A stretch of 64,000 nt of DNA from CF-13 sp036782775 (GCA_036782775.1 DAIPYJ010000005.1:18089-82088), one strand, 5' to 3'; positions 1-7,563 are shown, counted from the first letter of the stretch. A program made the numbers and translations. The notes: generated from the letters alone by a model not told the origin.

Positions 1-640
1 GCATGCCGATATCGGCCAGCAGGATTCGCCCTGAATTCGGAGCTCGCGCCAGGCCGGGCTTCGGTGCCGCCAATGTCACGGTAAGCGTGGCATGAACGGC
101 CTGCTCGGCGCCGCTGGCATCATCGGCATCCATTCCCGAGGGCACATCGATGGCGATGACCGGGCGACCGCTGCCTTTGATCGCGTCGATGACGTAGGGT
201 GCCGGCGCCCGCAGTGGTGGCCTGATGCCCGTTCCAAGTAGGCCGTCGATGATGAGATCGGCGTCGCCGTTGATTCTGGCCGGAGCATGATCGATTGGTG
301 CTCCCATTGAAGCCAGGGTCGCCGCGTGATGTGACGCGAGACTCGCTGGATCGCGTGACGGGACCAGGGACACGTGTACGAGTGCGCCTCGCTGCTTCAA
401 GAAACGCGCCGCACAGAGGGCGTCGCCTCCATTGTTGCCGCTGCCGGCGACGACCAGAATGCGCTTGGCGCTTGCGCCCTTAAGAAAGGCTTCGGCGACG
501 CGAGCGACCTGCCAGCCGGCGACCTCCATCAGTTGTATCGGCTCGATCCCGTAGCGCTCGCGCGCGGCCGCATCCGCCGCGCGAACCTCGGCCGAAGAAA
601 CTGGAACGACCTGCTGCCAGGAAACCGTCGGCCAGGTCAC
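1..640 (-). CDS. nnrE: NAD(P)H-hydrate epimerase (YjeF N-terminal type), 3' part outside window
   Basis: Epimerises R- and S-NAD(P)HX so that the damaged hydrated cofactor can be repaired by the ADP/ATP-dependent dehydratase. Reading the minus strand from a GTG at 640 gives about 213 residues before the window ends. Family motifs are VVAGSGNNGGDAL (nucleotide-binding loop), IIDGLLGTGI and AIDVPSGMDADD. The GTG overlaps the TGA of the upstream SAM hydrolase gene (GTGA), so the two are probably translationally coupled. The start fits the family, whose N-terminus has a conserved AxxxRxxDxxAxxxxGI segment, seen here as AEVRAADAAARERYGI. Many bacteria fuse this domain to the C-terminal dehydratase domain; whether that is so here cannot be told because the gene runs off the window. 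Confidence 0.88.
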   Translation of the reverse strand, partial: MTWPTVSWQQVVPVSSAEVRAADAAARERYGIEPIQLMEVAGWQVARVAEAFLKGASAKRILVVAGSGNNGGDALCAARFLKQRGALVHVSLVPSRDPASLASHHAATLASMGAPIDHAPARINGDADLIIDGLLGTGIRPPLRAPAPYVIDAIKGSGRPVIAIDVPSGMDADDASGAEQAVHATLTVTLAAPKPGLARAPNSGRILLADIGM

Positions 641-1386
641 GTCACGACGAGGGTTTCGCCGGGCGCTGCATGCAATCGTGCGGCTGCGGAACCCTCGCGC
701 AGTGCGAACTCGATCCGTCCGCTGCTGCCGACCAGCGCAACCAGTTCATTCGGCTGCGCATCGTCGTAGGTCTCGACCGTCCGGAGCCGGCTCCCGTTCA
801 CGGCCTTGATCCGTGCCAGGGCGCGGATCGGCAGGTTGCTGATGACATTGCCGAAGCGATCGCAGTGCAAGGCAATTGCGCGCCAGGCTTCGCCGACCTT
901 TGAGGCCCAGGCGTCCGGCAGTCGCATCGGCTCGCCGTGGCGGGCGGTTCCTAGCTCGCGAAGGGCCGCTCCACCAGACAGACGGGCCGCGGCGGGTCCG
1001 AACACATCTCGGCCATGGAAGGTTGGCGCCGCCTCCGGCGGTGTCGGCAGATCGACAGCCTCACTAATGGGCTCGCTGAGAAAAGTGAAGAGGCCGTTGT
1101 CCGGGCCGACGAAGTAGTGATCAGCGGCGCGGAAGGCGATCGCCTTGCGGCTGCTCCCGACACCTGGATCCACGACCGCTACATGGATTGAGCCAGTTGG
1201 AAAACTGCGCCAGCTGCTGTCGAGGAGATAGGCGCCCTGGAGCACCGCGAATGGGCGGACTCCGTGCGTCAGGTCGATGATGCATGCGGCCGGATTGACA
1301 CTCAGGATCGCGCCTTTCATCGCACCAACATAGGCATCATCCAGGCCGAAATCCGTGAGCAGCGTGACGATTCCGGTCGCCGACAT
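637..1386 (-). CDS. SAM hydroxide adenosyltransferase (SAM hydrolase, DUF62 family)
   Basis: Predicted to hydrolyse S-adenosylmethionine to adenosine and methionine, as characterised DUF62 enzymes related to fluorinases and chlorinases do. The 249-residue product has the usual family length. It opens with VTLLTDFGLDDAYVGAMKG, the Asp-rich SAM-binding start, and carries VAVVDPGVGSSRKAI and FVGPDNGLF, family signatures around the active site. The C-terminal half (DRFGNVISNL and following) matches the second domain. It is upstream of and overlaps nnrE by four bases. On the other side it diverges from the SUKH gene with only 22 bases between start codons, so promoters must overlap or be nearly leaderless. 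Function is inferred from family membership. Confidence 0.9.
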   Translation of the reverse strand: MSATGIVTLLTDFGLDDAYVGAMKGAILSVNPAACIIDLTHGVRPFAVLQGAYLLDSSWRSFPTGSIHVAVVDPGVGSSRKAIAFRAADHYFVGPDNGLFTFLSEPISEAVDLPTPPEAAPTFHGRDVFGPAAARLSGGAALRELGTARHGEPMRLPDAWASKVGEAWRAIALHCDRFGNVISNLPIRALARIKAVNGSRLRTVETYDDAQPNELVALVGSSGRIEFALREGSAAARLHAAPGETLVVT

Positions 1387-1408
1387 GCCGCCATGCTAGC
1401 GCCAAGGG

Positions 1409-1867
1409 ATGGCTGAAAATACGTTTGTGACCATGACCGAACAGTGGCTTGCATCGGTCAGCGAGGCCGAAGGTGCCTCCGAGCTGACGCTGGATGCAGC
1501 AGCGGCGCAGTTGCCTTTCGAATTGCCGAGCGACTACCGCGCCGTAATGCGTCGCGCCAACGGTGGCAGCAGGGAGTTTGGCAGTAGCTGGATCGTCCTT
1601 TGGAGAGTGGAGGATCTTGTTGAAAGTAACGCCGCGTATCGGGTCCAGGAGTTTGCACCTGGTTTCACCTTCTTCGGCTCTAACGGAGGCGGAGAGGCTT
1701 ATGCCTGGGATCGCCGGGACAAGAACAGAGTCCGATATGTCGTAATTCCGTTCATCAGCCCGGAGGCGGACACCGCCGTGCCCTGCGGAGAAACCTTCGA
1801 GGAGTTCCTTCAAGTGCTGCACGAAGGCATTCCTTTCGAGAAGTCAGGACAGCTTTCGCCCCCATAA
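1409..1867 (+). CDS. SMI1/KNR4 (SUKH) family protein
   Basis: A 152-residue SUKH-superfamily protein. The pattern LPFELPSDYRAVMRRANGG, then VEDLVESNAAY, then FTFFGSNGGGEAYAWD is characteristic of SMI1/KNR4 domains: an N-terminal helix pair followed by beta strands with a GGG turn. In bacteria such proteins often act as immunity proteins against polymorphic toxins, but many have unknown roles. No toxin gene lies next to it, so an immunity role cannot be claimed. The first ATG has an AAGGG directly against it, which is poor spacing; an ATG at 1433 (residue 9) is an alternative start. A hairpin terminator follows immediately. Sure of the family, unsure of the function. Confidence 0.8.
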   Translation: MAENTFVTMTEQWLASVSEAEGASELTLDAAAAQLPFELPSDYRAVMRRANGGSREFGSSWIVLWRVEDLVESNAAYRVQEFAPGFTFFGSNGGGEAYAWDRRDKNRVRYVVIPFISPEADTAVPCGETFEEFLQVLHEGIPFEKSGQLSPP

Positions 1868-1871
1868 GAGA

Positions 1872-1896
1872 AAGAGCCGCCTGAAAGGCGGCTCTT
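1872..1896 (-). terminator. Rho-independent hairpin between convergent genes
   Basis: A perfect 10-bp stem (AAGAGCCGCC / GGCGGCTCTT) with a 5-base loop. On the minus strand it is followed by TTTCTCTT, so it best fits termination in that direction, downstream of the relict groEL tail. It may also stop the SUKH transcript on the plus strand. Confidence 0.7.
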
Positions 1897-1915
1897 CTCG
1901 CGTTGCCTTGTCGGC

Positions 1916-1948
1916 TTAGTAGTCGGGCATTGCCGGCGCGGCCGCCAC
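1916..1948 (-). pseudogene. Relict of a second groEL 3' end
   Basis: Read on the minus strand, the codons just before the TAA at 1918-1916 encode V-AAAPAMPDY-stop. This matches the C-terminus of the intact groEL next door (EAPAPAMPDY-stop) but uses different synonymous codons for several residues. A terminator follows about 20 bases later, just as one follows the real groEL. No further groEL homology is seen upstream of the ten or so matching residues. The likely explanation is a tandem groEL paralogue deleted except for its tail and terminator. The match is short, so chance similarity cannot be fully excluded. Confidence 0.5.
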
Positions 1949-2002
1949 TCGCCGGACGCTAAAGGCTCGGCCTGCGGCCTCGCTGCTTCTGCTAACTGGG
2001 TG

Positions 2003-2034
2003 GAAAAGAAAAAGCCGCCCGGGGGAGGGCGGCT
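2003..2034 (-). terminator. Rho-independent terminator of groEL
   Basis: On the minus strand the groEL TAA is followed 17 bases later by an 8-bp GC-rich stem (AGCCGCCC / GGGCGGCT, loop of 6) and then a TTTTTCTTTTCC tract. This is a classical intrinsic terminator. Confidence 0.85.
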
Positions 2035-2051
2035 CAGTCGAAACTTCCGGT

Positions 2052-3662
2052 TTAGTAATCCGGCATCGCCGGAGCAGGCGCTTCCTTTTTCTTTTCCGGG
2101 ATATCCGAGACGAGCGCCTCCGTCGTCAGCAGCATGGCGGCGATGCTCGCCGCGTTCTGCAGCGCCGAACGGGTCACCTTGGTCGGGTCGATGATGCCCG
2201 CCTTGACCATATCGGTGTACTCGCCCTTGTTGGCGTCGAAGCCCTGGCCCTTGGGCAGGCCCTTGACCTTCTCGACCACAACCGAGCCTTCCCATCCAGC
2301 GTTGTTCACGATCTGGCGAATCGGCTCCTCGAGGGCGCGACGAACGAGCGCCACGCCGGTGGCCTCATCGCCCGACACCTTGACATTCTCGAGCGACTTG
2401 ATCGAGTGCACCAGCACGGCGCCACCGCCGGGCACGATGCCTTCCTCGACCGCGGCACGCGTGGCGGACACGGCGTCCTCCATCCGGTGCTTCTTCTCCT
2501 TGAGCTCGGTCTCGGTCGCGGCACCGACCTTGATGACCGCGACGCCGCCGGCCAGCTTGGCCAGCCGCTCCTGGAGCTTTTCCTTGTCCCAATCCGAGGT
2601 CGTCTTCTCGATCTCGGCCTTGATCTGGTTGATCCGGCCCTTGATCTCGTCTTGCTTGCCGGCGCCCTCGACCACCGTGGTGTCGTCCTTGGTGATGGTC
2701 ACGCGGCGCGCCTTGCCCAACTGATCCAGGCGGACCGAATCGAGCTTGAGACCAAGCTCTTCGGAGATGACCTGGCCGCCGGTCAGGATCGCGATGTCCT
2801 GCAGCATCGCCTTGCGGCGATCACCAAAGCCAGGGGCCTTGACGGCGACGGCGGTGAAGGTGCCGCGCAGCTTGTTGACGATCAAAGTGGCCTGCGCCTC
2901 GCCCTCGACGTCCTCGGCGATGATCAGCAGCGGCCGGCCGCTCTGCACCACTTTCTCGAGCACGGGCAGCAGGTCGGCAACGGCCGAGATCTTCTTCTCG
3001 GTGATGAGGATGTAGGGATCCTCGAGGACCGCTTCCATCCGGGTGGCGTCGGTCACCATGTAGGGCGAGATGTACCCCTTGTCGAACTGCATCCCGTCGA
3101 CGAGCTTCAGCTCGTCCTCGATGCCCTTCGACTCCTCGACCGTGATGACGCCGTCCTTGCCGACTTTCTCCATCGCATTGGCGACCATCTCGCCGATCTT
3201 GGGATCGCCCGAGGAAATCGTCGCGACCTGCGCGATGCGCTCGCGCTCGGAGATCTGGACCGACTGCTCCTTGATCGCCTTGACGACCTCGTCGACCGCC
3301 TTCTGGATGCCCAGCTTCAGCTGCATCGGGTTGGCGCCGGCGGTCACGTTGCGCAGGCCCTCGCCAATGATCGCCGCAGCGAGCACGACCGAGGTCGTGG
3401 TGCCGTCACCGGCGATGTCGTTGGTCTTGCTCGCCACTTCCTTGACGAGCTGTGCCCCCATGTTCTCGAAGGGATCTTCGAGCTCGATCTCCTTCGCAAT
3501 CGTTACCCCGTCATTGGTGATGGTCGGGGAACCGAACTTCTTGTCGAGTACGACGTTTCGGCCTTTGGGGCCGATGGTAATTCGAACCGCGTCGGCGACT
3601 TTGTCGACACCGCGCTTCAGCGAGGAGCGGGCATCGGCATCGTAAGCCAGTTGTTTCGCCAT
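2052..3662 (-). CDS. groEL: Chaperonin GroEL (HSP60)
   Basis: ATP-driven folding chamber subunit, cytoplasmic, acting with GroES. The product is 536 residues from the ATG at 3662, which has a strong GGAAGGAGG ribosome-binding site; the reading frame extends further upstream but that part is not homologous. Signatures include KGRNVVLDKKFG, the ATPase motif GDGTTTSVVLA, and AAVEEGIVPGGGA near the C-terminus. The tail ends KKKEAPAPAMPDY rather than in GGM repeats. No groES is adjacent, so this is a stand-alone chaperonin gene; a groESL operon may exist elsewhere. A CIRCE inverted repeat lies about 70 bases upstream, indicating control by HrcA and heat shock. Confidence 0.97.
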   Translation of the reverse strand: MAKQLAYDADARSSLKRGVDKVADAVRITIGPKGRNVVLDKKFGSPTITNDGVTIAKEIELEDPFENMGAQLVKEVASKTNDIAGDGTTTSVVLAAAIIGEGLRNVTAGANPMQLKLGIQKAVDEVVKAIKEQSVQISERERIAQVATISSGDPKIGEMVANAMEKVGKDGVITVEESKGIEDELKLVDGMQFDKGYISPYMVTDATRMEAVLEDPYILITEKKISAVADLLPVLEKVVQSGRPLLIIAEDVEGEAQATLIVNKLRGTFTAVAVKAPGFGDRRKAMLQDIAILTGGQVISEELGLKLDSVRLDQLGKARRVTITKDDTTVVEGAGKQDEIKGRINQIKAEIEKTTSDWDKEKLQERLAKLAGGVAVIKVGAATETELKEKKHRMEDAVSATRAAVEEGIVPGGGAVLVHSIKSLENVKVSGDEATGVALVRRALEEPIRQIVNNAGWEGSVVVEKVKGLPKGQGFDANKGEYTDMVKAGIIDPTKVTRSALQNAASIAAMLLTTEALVSDIPEKKKEAPAPAMPDY

Positions 3663-3733
3663 CGATCGTCCTCCTTCCAGGCTATTTTTGAGCAGGCAAA
3701 CCGCGAGTCGTCGGTGCGGTAAGTACCCGCATT

Positions 3734-3760
3734 TTAGCACTCCTAAACGCCGAGTGCTAG
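3734..3760 (-). promoter_or_regulatory. CIRCE operator (HrcA-binding)
   Basis: TTAGCACTC, a 9-base spacer, then GAGTGCTAG: the consensus CIRCE with a single mismatch in the last base. It lies between groEL and the divergent zincin gene, in the position expected for HrcA repression of groEL. Confidence 0.92.
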
Positions 3761-3825
3761 CAGTCGGGGCGCCCGAGCGCCAGCCGCTAGAATCAGGATC
3801 ACCGCCTTGTGGGCGGCCCCTCTTC

Positions 3826-4950
3826 ATGCCCATGTCCCAGCCTGATCCCACTCGACGCGTCGGCCGCGCCATGGCCTGGGGGGTTGCCATCGGTGTGGGA
3901 GCGGTGGTCCTCCGCGAGCTGGTCCGGCCCAGGGAAGAGCAAGCCCAGCTCATCGACTGGCAGCGGGTCGAAACCATGGCCCTGAGCCGCTGCGGCGAGG
4001 CCAGCGATCCACCTGCGGATCTGAGCCCCGACCAGGCTTACCAGGCCATTCAAGCTGAGCTCGAGCCGGTGCTGATCGAAGCGCTCGGGCCGGGCACGTC
4101 GGCACCCGGGACTCGGCTGTACCCCGGTCTGCAGGCGGTCGGTCGGCGGCAGTGGGTCCGCTTCAACATTCGGATCTTTCGGCAGATGTTCGAGCCGCTG
4201 GAGAAGCTGCAGCGGCTGATTCCCGGCTCGCTGATGCTGAGCTTCGGGCAAAAGGGCATCAGCCGATATATCGGCTTGCTGCTCGGCTTGCTCGCCCGAC
4301 GTGTCCTTGGCCAGTACGATCCAGCGTTGCTTGGCCGGGAGCCGGTCGAGAGCTCATCCCTGATCCTGGTCGAGCCGAACGTCCAGGCGTGGGCCAAGAA
4401 GGACAACCTTCCCCTCGACGAGTTGCGCTGCTGGCTCGCCATGCACGAGATGACGCACGCCTGGGAGTTCAAGGCGCACCCCTGGCTGCAGGGCTACCTG
4501 GAGGGCTTGCTGAGCCAGGTCCTGGTTGGCCGTCTGGCCGACGGGCATAAACCCAGCCGGCTCGAGCTCGTCCGCATCTTGACGATCGGCGTCGGCCAGC
4601 AATGGAAGGCGATCGGCAAGATCCAGGCGGTCATGAGCCTGCTCGAGGGCTACAGCAACCTGATCATGAACGATATCGGCCGCCGGCAACTGCCGCATTT
4701 CGCTCTGCTCGAGGGCGCCTACCGGCGCCGGCAGGAGCAGCGAACGCCGCTGGAGAAGATGTTCCTCCGGCTCACGGGAATGGAGATGAAGATGCGCCAG
4801 TACGTTCAGGGGGAGCGGTTCTGCCAGGCGGTTCGCGACGCGGGCGGACCTGCCCTGCTGGCGAAGGTGTGGGAGGGGCCTGACTGGCTGCCTACCATGG
4901 CTGAGATTCAGCGGCCCCAGCTGTACGTCGAGCGCGCTCGAGGCAAGTAA
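3826..4950 (+). CDS. Zinc-dependent metalloprotein, zincin-2 / DUF2342-like family
   Basis: A 374-residue protein with a zincin HExxH motif in WLAMHEMTHAWEF, followed by a long helical C-terminal part. This pattern and length match the actinobacterial and chloroflexal family annotated as zincin-2, DUF2342 or 'coenzyme F420 biosynthesis-associated'. No catalytic role has been firmly shown for that family. A hydrophobic stretch near the N-terminus (AMAWGVAIGVGAVVL) could be a membrane anchor or uncleaved signal. The start chosen is the ATG at 3826, with a second ATG at 3832; the open frame continues upstream through the CIRCE region but that part is not protein-like. Two bases separate it from the lipoprotein gene downstream, so they are probably cotranscribed. 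Confidence 0.8.
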   Translation: MPMSQPDPTRRVGRAMAWGVAIGVGAVVLRELVRPREEQAQLIDWQRVETMALSRCGEASDPPADLSPDQAYQAIQAELEPVLIEALGPGTSAPGTRLYPGLQAVGRRQWVRFNIRIFRQMFEPLEKLQRLIPGSLMLSFGQKGISRYIGLLLGLLARRVLGQYDPALLGREPVESSSLILVEPNVQAWAKKDNLPLDELRCWLAMHEMTHAWEFKAHPWLQGYLEGLLSQVLVGRLADGHKPSRLELVRILTIGVGQQWKAIGKIQAVMSLLEGYSNLIMNDIGRRQLPHFALLEGAYRRRQEQRTPLEKMFLRLTGMEMKMRQYVQGERFCQAVRDAGGPALLAKVWEGPDWLPTMAEIQRPQLYVERARGK

Positions 4951-4952
4951 GG

Positions 4953-5831
4953 ATGCGGCATTCCCTGAGCGTGGGGCTCGGTCTTGCCCTTGGGATTGTC
5001 CTCGCAGCCTGCGGCTCGACCCCCACATCGACGCCCAACACCGGAGGTAGTGACCGCAGCCAGCTGCAGGCGGAGATCATCGCGACCGAGCTGGTGGCCG
5101 GCCCGCAGGAGCGGGTGCCCATTGGCATCACTGACCACAACACGCCGATCTCGGACGCGACCGTCCACGTCCGGGCCTTCCTGCTGCAGAACGGCAATCA
5201 GGCGGTCTTCAAGGGTGAGTCCGACGCACCGTTCAAGGGCGCCGGTTTGGAAGGAGGAGGCGTCTACGTCGCCCACCTCGACCTAATGCCGGCAGGCGAC
5301 TGGGGCCTGGAGATCACCGCATCCCGTCCAACCGGTGCTCGACTGAGCCAGCAGCTCGCCTTCAACGTGATCAGCAATCCGGTCGTGCCCGCTGTCGGTC
5401 AGCCGGCGCCGCGAAGCAACAGCCCCACTGTCCGCGACCATCCCGACGTTTCCACCATCGACTCCGGCGATCCGCCGGACGACATGCACCAACTCTCGAT
5501 CGCGGAGGCGATCGCCCAGCATCGGCCGACGCTGGTCGTCTTCGCCTCGCCCGCCTTTTGCACCAGCCGGGCCTGCGGGCCGGAGGTCAAGGTGGTCCAG
5601 AGCCTGGAGCCGACTTATAAAGACCGCCTGACCTTCATCCACATCGAGATCTACGCCAACTACAAGCCGGATCCCTCGAAGCGGACGATCGCCCCGACCG
5701 TGACCGAGTGGCGTCTCCAGAGCGAGCCTTGGATCTTCCTGATCGACGCCAACGGCATCATCCGGGCGCGCTTCGAGGGTCCAACCGCGAGCGACGAGCT
5801 CACGGCGGCCGTCAGCCAGTTGCTCGGCTGA
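4953..5831 (+). CDS. Lipoprotein with thioredoxin-like domain
   Basis: A 292-residue exported protein. The N-terminus is a lipoprotein signal peptide ending in the lipobox LAAC, with the modified Cys followed by a Ser/Thr/Pro-rich linker. Residues of about 30-130 look like a beta-sandwich. The C-terminal third is thioredoxin-like: PTLVVFASPAFC then TSRACGP places two cysteines four residues apart at the position of the usual CxxC, and QSEPWIFLID supplies the cis-Pro region and next strand. It probably acts in extracytoplasmic thiol chemistry, but no partner is known. The ATG overlaps a GG-rich segment directly after the zincin stop codon. Confidence 0.75.
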   Translation: MRHSLSVGLGLALGIVLAACGSTPTSTPNTGGSDRSQLQAEIIATELVAGPQERVPIGITDHNTPISDATVHVRAFLLQNGNQAVFKGESDAPFKGAGLEGGGVYVAHLDLMPAGDWGLEITASRPTGARLSQQLAFNVISNPVVPAVGQPAPRSNSPTVRDHPDVSTIDSGDPPDDMHQLSIAEAIAQHRPTLVVFASPAFCTSRACGPEVKVVQSLEPTYKDRLTFIHIEIYANYKPDPSKRTIAPTVTEWRLQSEPWIFLIDANGIIRARFEGPTASDELTAAVSQLLG

Positions 5832-5874
5832 AGCAAGCTTCATCCTCAACCCCCGACATACCGACAGCTCAGAA

Positions 5875-6189
5875 GTGCGATCGATTTTGCTGAATCGGAC
5901 GGCCATGCTCGGCACTCCGGTTATCCTGGCGCTGCTAGCGGTCGAGGCCCTCATCGCCGGCGCTCCCACCGGGCTTCAGAATCCCTGGCCCTTCCTGATT
6001 CTCTGCCTCCTCGGCGGTATTGCCTTTCTCGCCGTGGGCGTGGCAATGCTTGTGGGAAGTTTCGAATTCTTTTCGGCACGCTCGCTCGAATTCGCAGTCT
6101 CGGGGCTATACGTCTCCATCGGGTTGTTTGGATTGGTGGCGGCTTTATTCACCTTCGCACTCATGAACACATGTTGGGTTTGTATCTGA
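5875..6189 (+). CDS. Small integral membrane protein
   Basis: A 104-residue hydrophobic protein with three or four predicted membrane segments: around VILALLAVEALIAG, FLILCLLGGIAFLAVGVAML, then LYVSIGLFGLVAALFTFAL. No family was recognised. The frame opens with GTG at 5875; an ATG at 5905 (residue 11) is an alternative that would start nearer the first membrane segment. It is 43 bases downstream of the lipoprotein gene on the same strand and may be the last gene of that transcript. Two cysteines (CWVC) lie at the extreme C-terminus. Confidence 0.5.
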   Translation: MRSILLNRTAMLGTPVILALLAVEALIAGAPTGLQNPWPFLILCLLGGIAFLAVGVAMLVGSFEFFSARSLEFAVSGLYVSIGLFGLVAALFTFALMNTCWVCI

Positions 6190-6292
6190 GCTGGGGCTGT
6201 ATGGCGACCTTTACAACTCTGTACGCCACCGTGGCGTGAATGTGTCGGGCAAATCCGACGCGCGGTGTTACGTTCGCGAGGTCGTGGCCGAC

Positions 6293-6457
6293 ATGATGTT
6301 CGATCTCGTGTGCCAGCACTGCGGGCGACGCGACCAGCGGCGCTGGGAGAGCCGGGAGAGCGTGAGCGTTACCCTCTGCCGCTTCTGCAAGAAGGGGATG
6401 TCGGTGGTAGGGATCGCCTTTTTCGCCCCGGTGCAGCGCGAACAGGCGGCGGCCTAG
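6293..6457 (+). CDS. Small putative zinc-ribbon protein
   Basis: From the ATG at 6293 this encodes 54 residues with two CxxC pairs (LVCQHCGRR and LCRFCKKG) separated by 25 residues, the arrangement of a small zinc ribbon. The frame is open further upstream to a GTG at 6236, adding 19 residues of no clear character. Its stop codon overlaps that of the convergent biotinyl-carrier gene. No family was recognised, and the gene call rests on the paired cysteines and a continuous frame. Confidence 0.45.
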   Translation: MMFDLVCQHCGRRDQRRWESRESVSVTLCRFCKKGMSVVGIAFFAPVQREQAAA

Positions 6458-6663
6458 TCGACCTCGGCCAGGAGCTGGCCTTCCTGCACCGTCTGGCCTT
6501 CCTTGACGTGGATCTTCGAAACCTTCCCCGCCTTGGGTGATGTCACCGGGATTTCCATCTTCATCGACTCGAGGATCATGAGCGTCTCGTCCGCCTGAAC
6601 TTGCTGTCCTTCCTTGGCGACGAGCTTCCACAAATTGCCGGTGAGCTCGGCGGTCACTCGCAC
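6454..6663 (-). CDS. Stand-alone biotinyl/lipoyl carrier domain protein
   Basis: A 69-residue protein that is a single biotinyl-domain fold. It contains ESMKMEIPV, where the Lys between two Met residues is the usual biotin attachment site, flanked by GNLWKLVAKEGQQV and VKEGQTVQEGQLLAEVD, the two halves of the flattened beta-barrel. It would need a biotin carboxylase and a carboxyltransferase encoded elsewhere; the nearest such genes here are at 25.5-28.8 kb, and that carboxyltransferase already carries its own biotinyl domain. Start is GTG at 6663. It diverges from infA. Confidence 0.85.
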   Translation of the reverse strand: MRVTAELTGNLWKLVAKEGQQVQADETLMILESMKMEIPVTSPKAGKVSKIHVKEGQTVQEGQLLAEVD

Positions 6664-6707
6664 GGCCCCGATTGTCTCACGGCGAACTTGGGTAAGATGG
6701 CGACGAT

Positions 6708-7016
6708 TTGCGCAAGAAACGTAGCTATCCGAAGAAACGCGGCGGCCCGACCACCCTGCGCCCCGGTATCGACATCCTGGAAGAGAAAGAGGCGCCGACC
6801 GACAAGGAAGAGACCATCGAGATGGACGCCGAGGTCGTGGAGCCGCTTCCCAACGCCATGTTCAAGGTCAAGCTCCAGACCGGGCAGACGATCCTCGCCT
6901 ATACCTCGGGCAAGATGCGCAAGTTCTACATCCGCATCCTGATTGGCGACCGGGTCCGTGTCGAGCTGTCGCCCTACGACCTGACCCGCGGCCGGATCAC
7001 CTTCCGCTACAAGTAA
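6708..7016 (+). CDS. infA: Translation initiation factor IF-1 with N-terminal extension
   Basis: IF-1 binds the ribosomal A site during initiation. Residues from about 34 to 102 are a complete S1-like OB fold: VEPLPNAMFKVKLQ, SGKMRKFYIRIL, GDRVRVELSPYDLTRGRI and the ending TFRYK are all family signatures. Ahead of this the frame from a TTG at 6708 adds about 36 basic and acidic residues (KKRSYPKKRGG and onward) absent from typical 72-residue IF-1. An internal ATG at 6822 could give a shorter product but would cut off the KEETIE segment that corresponds to the normal N-terminus. The gene is not within a ribosomal protein operon here. Confidence 0.88.
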   Translation: MRKKRSYPKKRGGPTTLRPGIDILEEKEAPTDKEETIEMDAEVVEPLPNAMFKVKLQTGQTILAYTSGKMRKFYIRILIGDRVRVELSPYDLTRGRITFRYK

Positions 7017-7077
7017 CCGGCCCAGACCTCCGTTCCCCGAATCCGGGGGAATGTTCCAGTAGGCTCAAAGCAGCATC

Positions 7078-7563
7078 ATGCTCTGGCTCTATTTCGTCCT
7101 CCTGATCGCGGCCGCCGGCGGCCTGATCGCGGTCTATCGCCTCCTGGGGACGCCCTCGCGGCTGACGCCGCGCGACTATGCCGTTGTCTTGGCTGATGTG
7201 GCGACCAGCGTCGAGCGAGCGGCCGGCCGGCTACGGGCCGCGCTCGGCGAGCCGGAGGCCGACCTCGAAGCGGCGGCGCGCGAGGGGAGGAAGATCTTCC
7301 AGACCGGCTACTACCAGACGCTGCGCTTGCGCCCGAGCAGCGGCCCCGATGTGCTCGGAGCAGCTCGTGATGAGCTCGGCCGGGCCTGCGAAGCCTACGA
7401 CTGGGGCAGCCGCATGATCGGCAGCGAGAGCCTGCGCAACCCGCTCATTCGGGAGTCTGCTCTTCGCCTGCTCGATGCCGGCGACGCCGCGCTCACACGG
7501 GCTGCGCGGGAACTCCCGGCGTCGCTGCCATCACCTCACGAAAGTACTGCACCGTCTGGCTGA
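7078..7563 (+). CDS. Membrane-anchored protein of unknown function
   Basis: A 161-residue protein with one N-terminal transmembrane helix (WLYFVLLIAAAGGLIAVYRLL) and a soluble, Ala/Arg-rich helical region of about 130 residues. It matches no family that could be recognised. Its last 71 bases overlap the convergent epimerase gene, so the true C-terminus is certain only if this frame is translated to its stop. Codon usage is like the neighbours. It follows infA by 61 bases on the same strand. Confidence 0.5.
   Translation: MLWLYFVLLIAAAGGLIAVYRLLGTPSRLTPRDYAVVLADVATSVERAAGRLRAALGEPEADLEAAAREGRKIFQTGYYQTLRLRPSSGPDVLGAARDELGRACEAYDWGSRMIGSESLRNPLIRESALRLLDAGDAALTRAARELPASLPSPHESTAPSG

Noticed and set aside
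2406..3722. A 438-codon open frame on the plus strand opposite groEL
   Set aside because: It is the antisense shadow of a highly biased GC-rich gene; the product is His/Asp/Leu-rich with no family character.
7033..7051. CCCCG/CGGGG hairpin after infA
   Set aside because: Five base pairs and no T tract; too weak to call a terminator.
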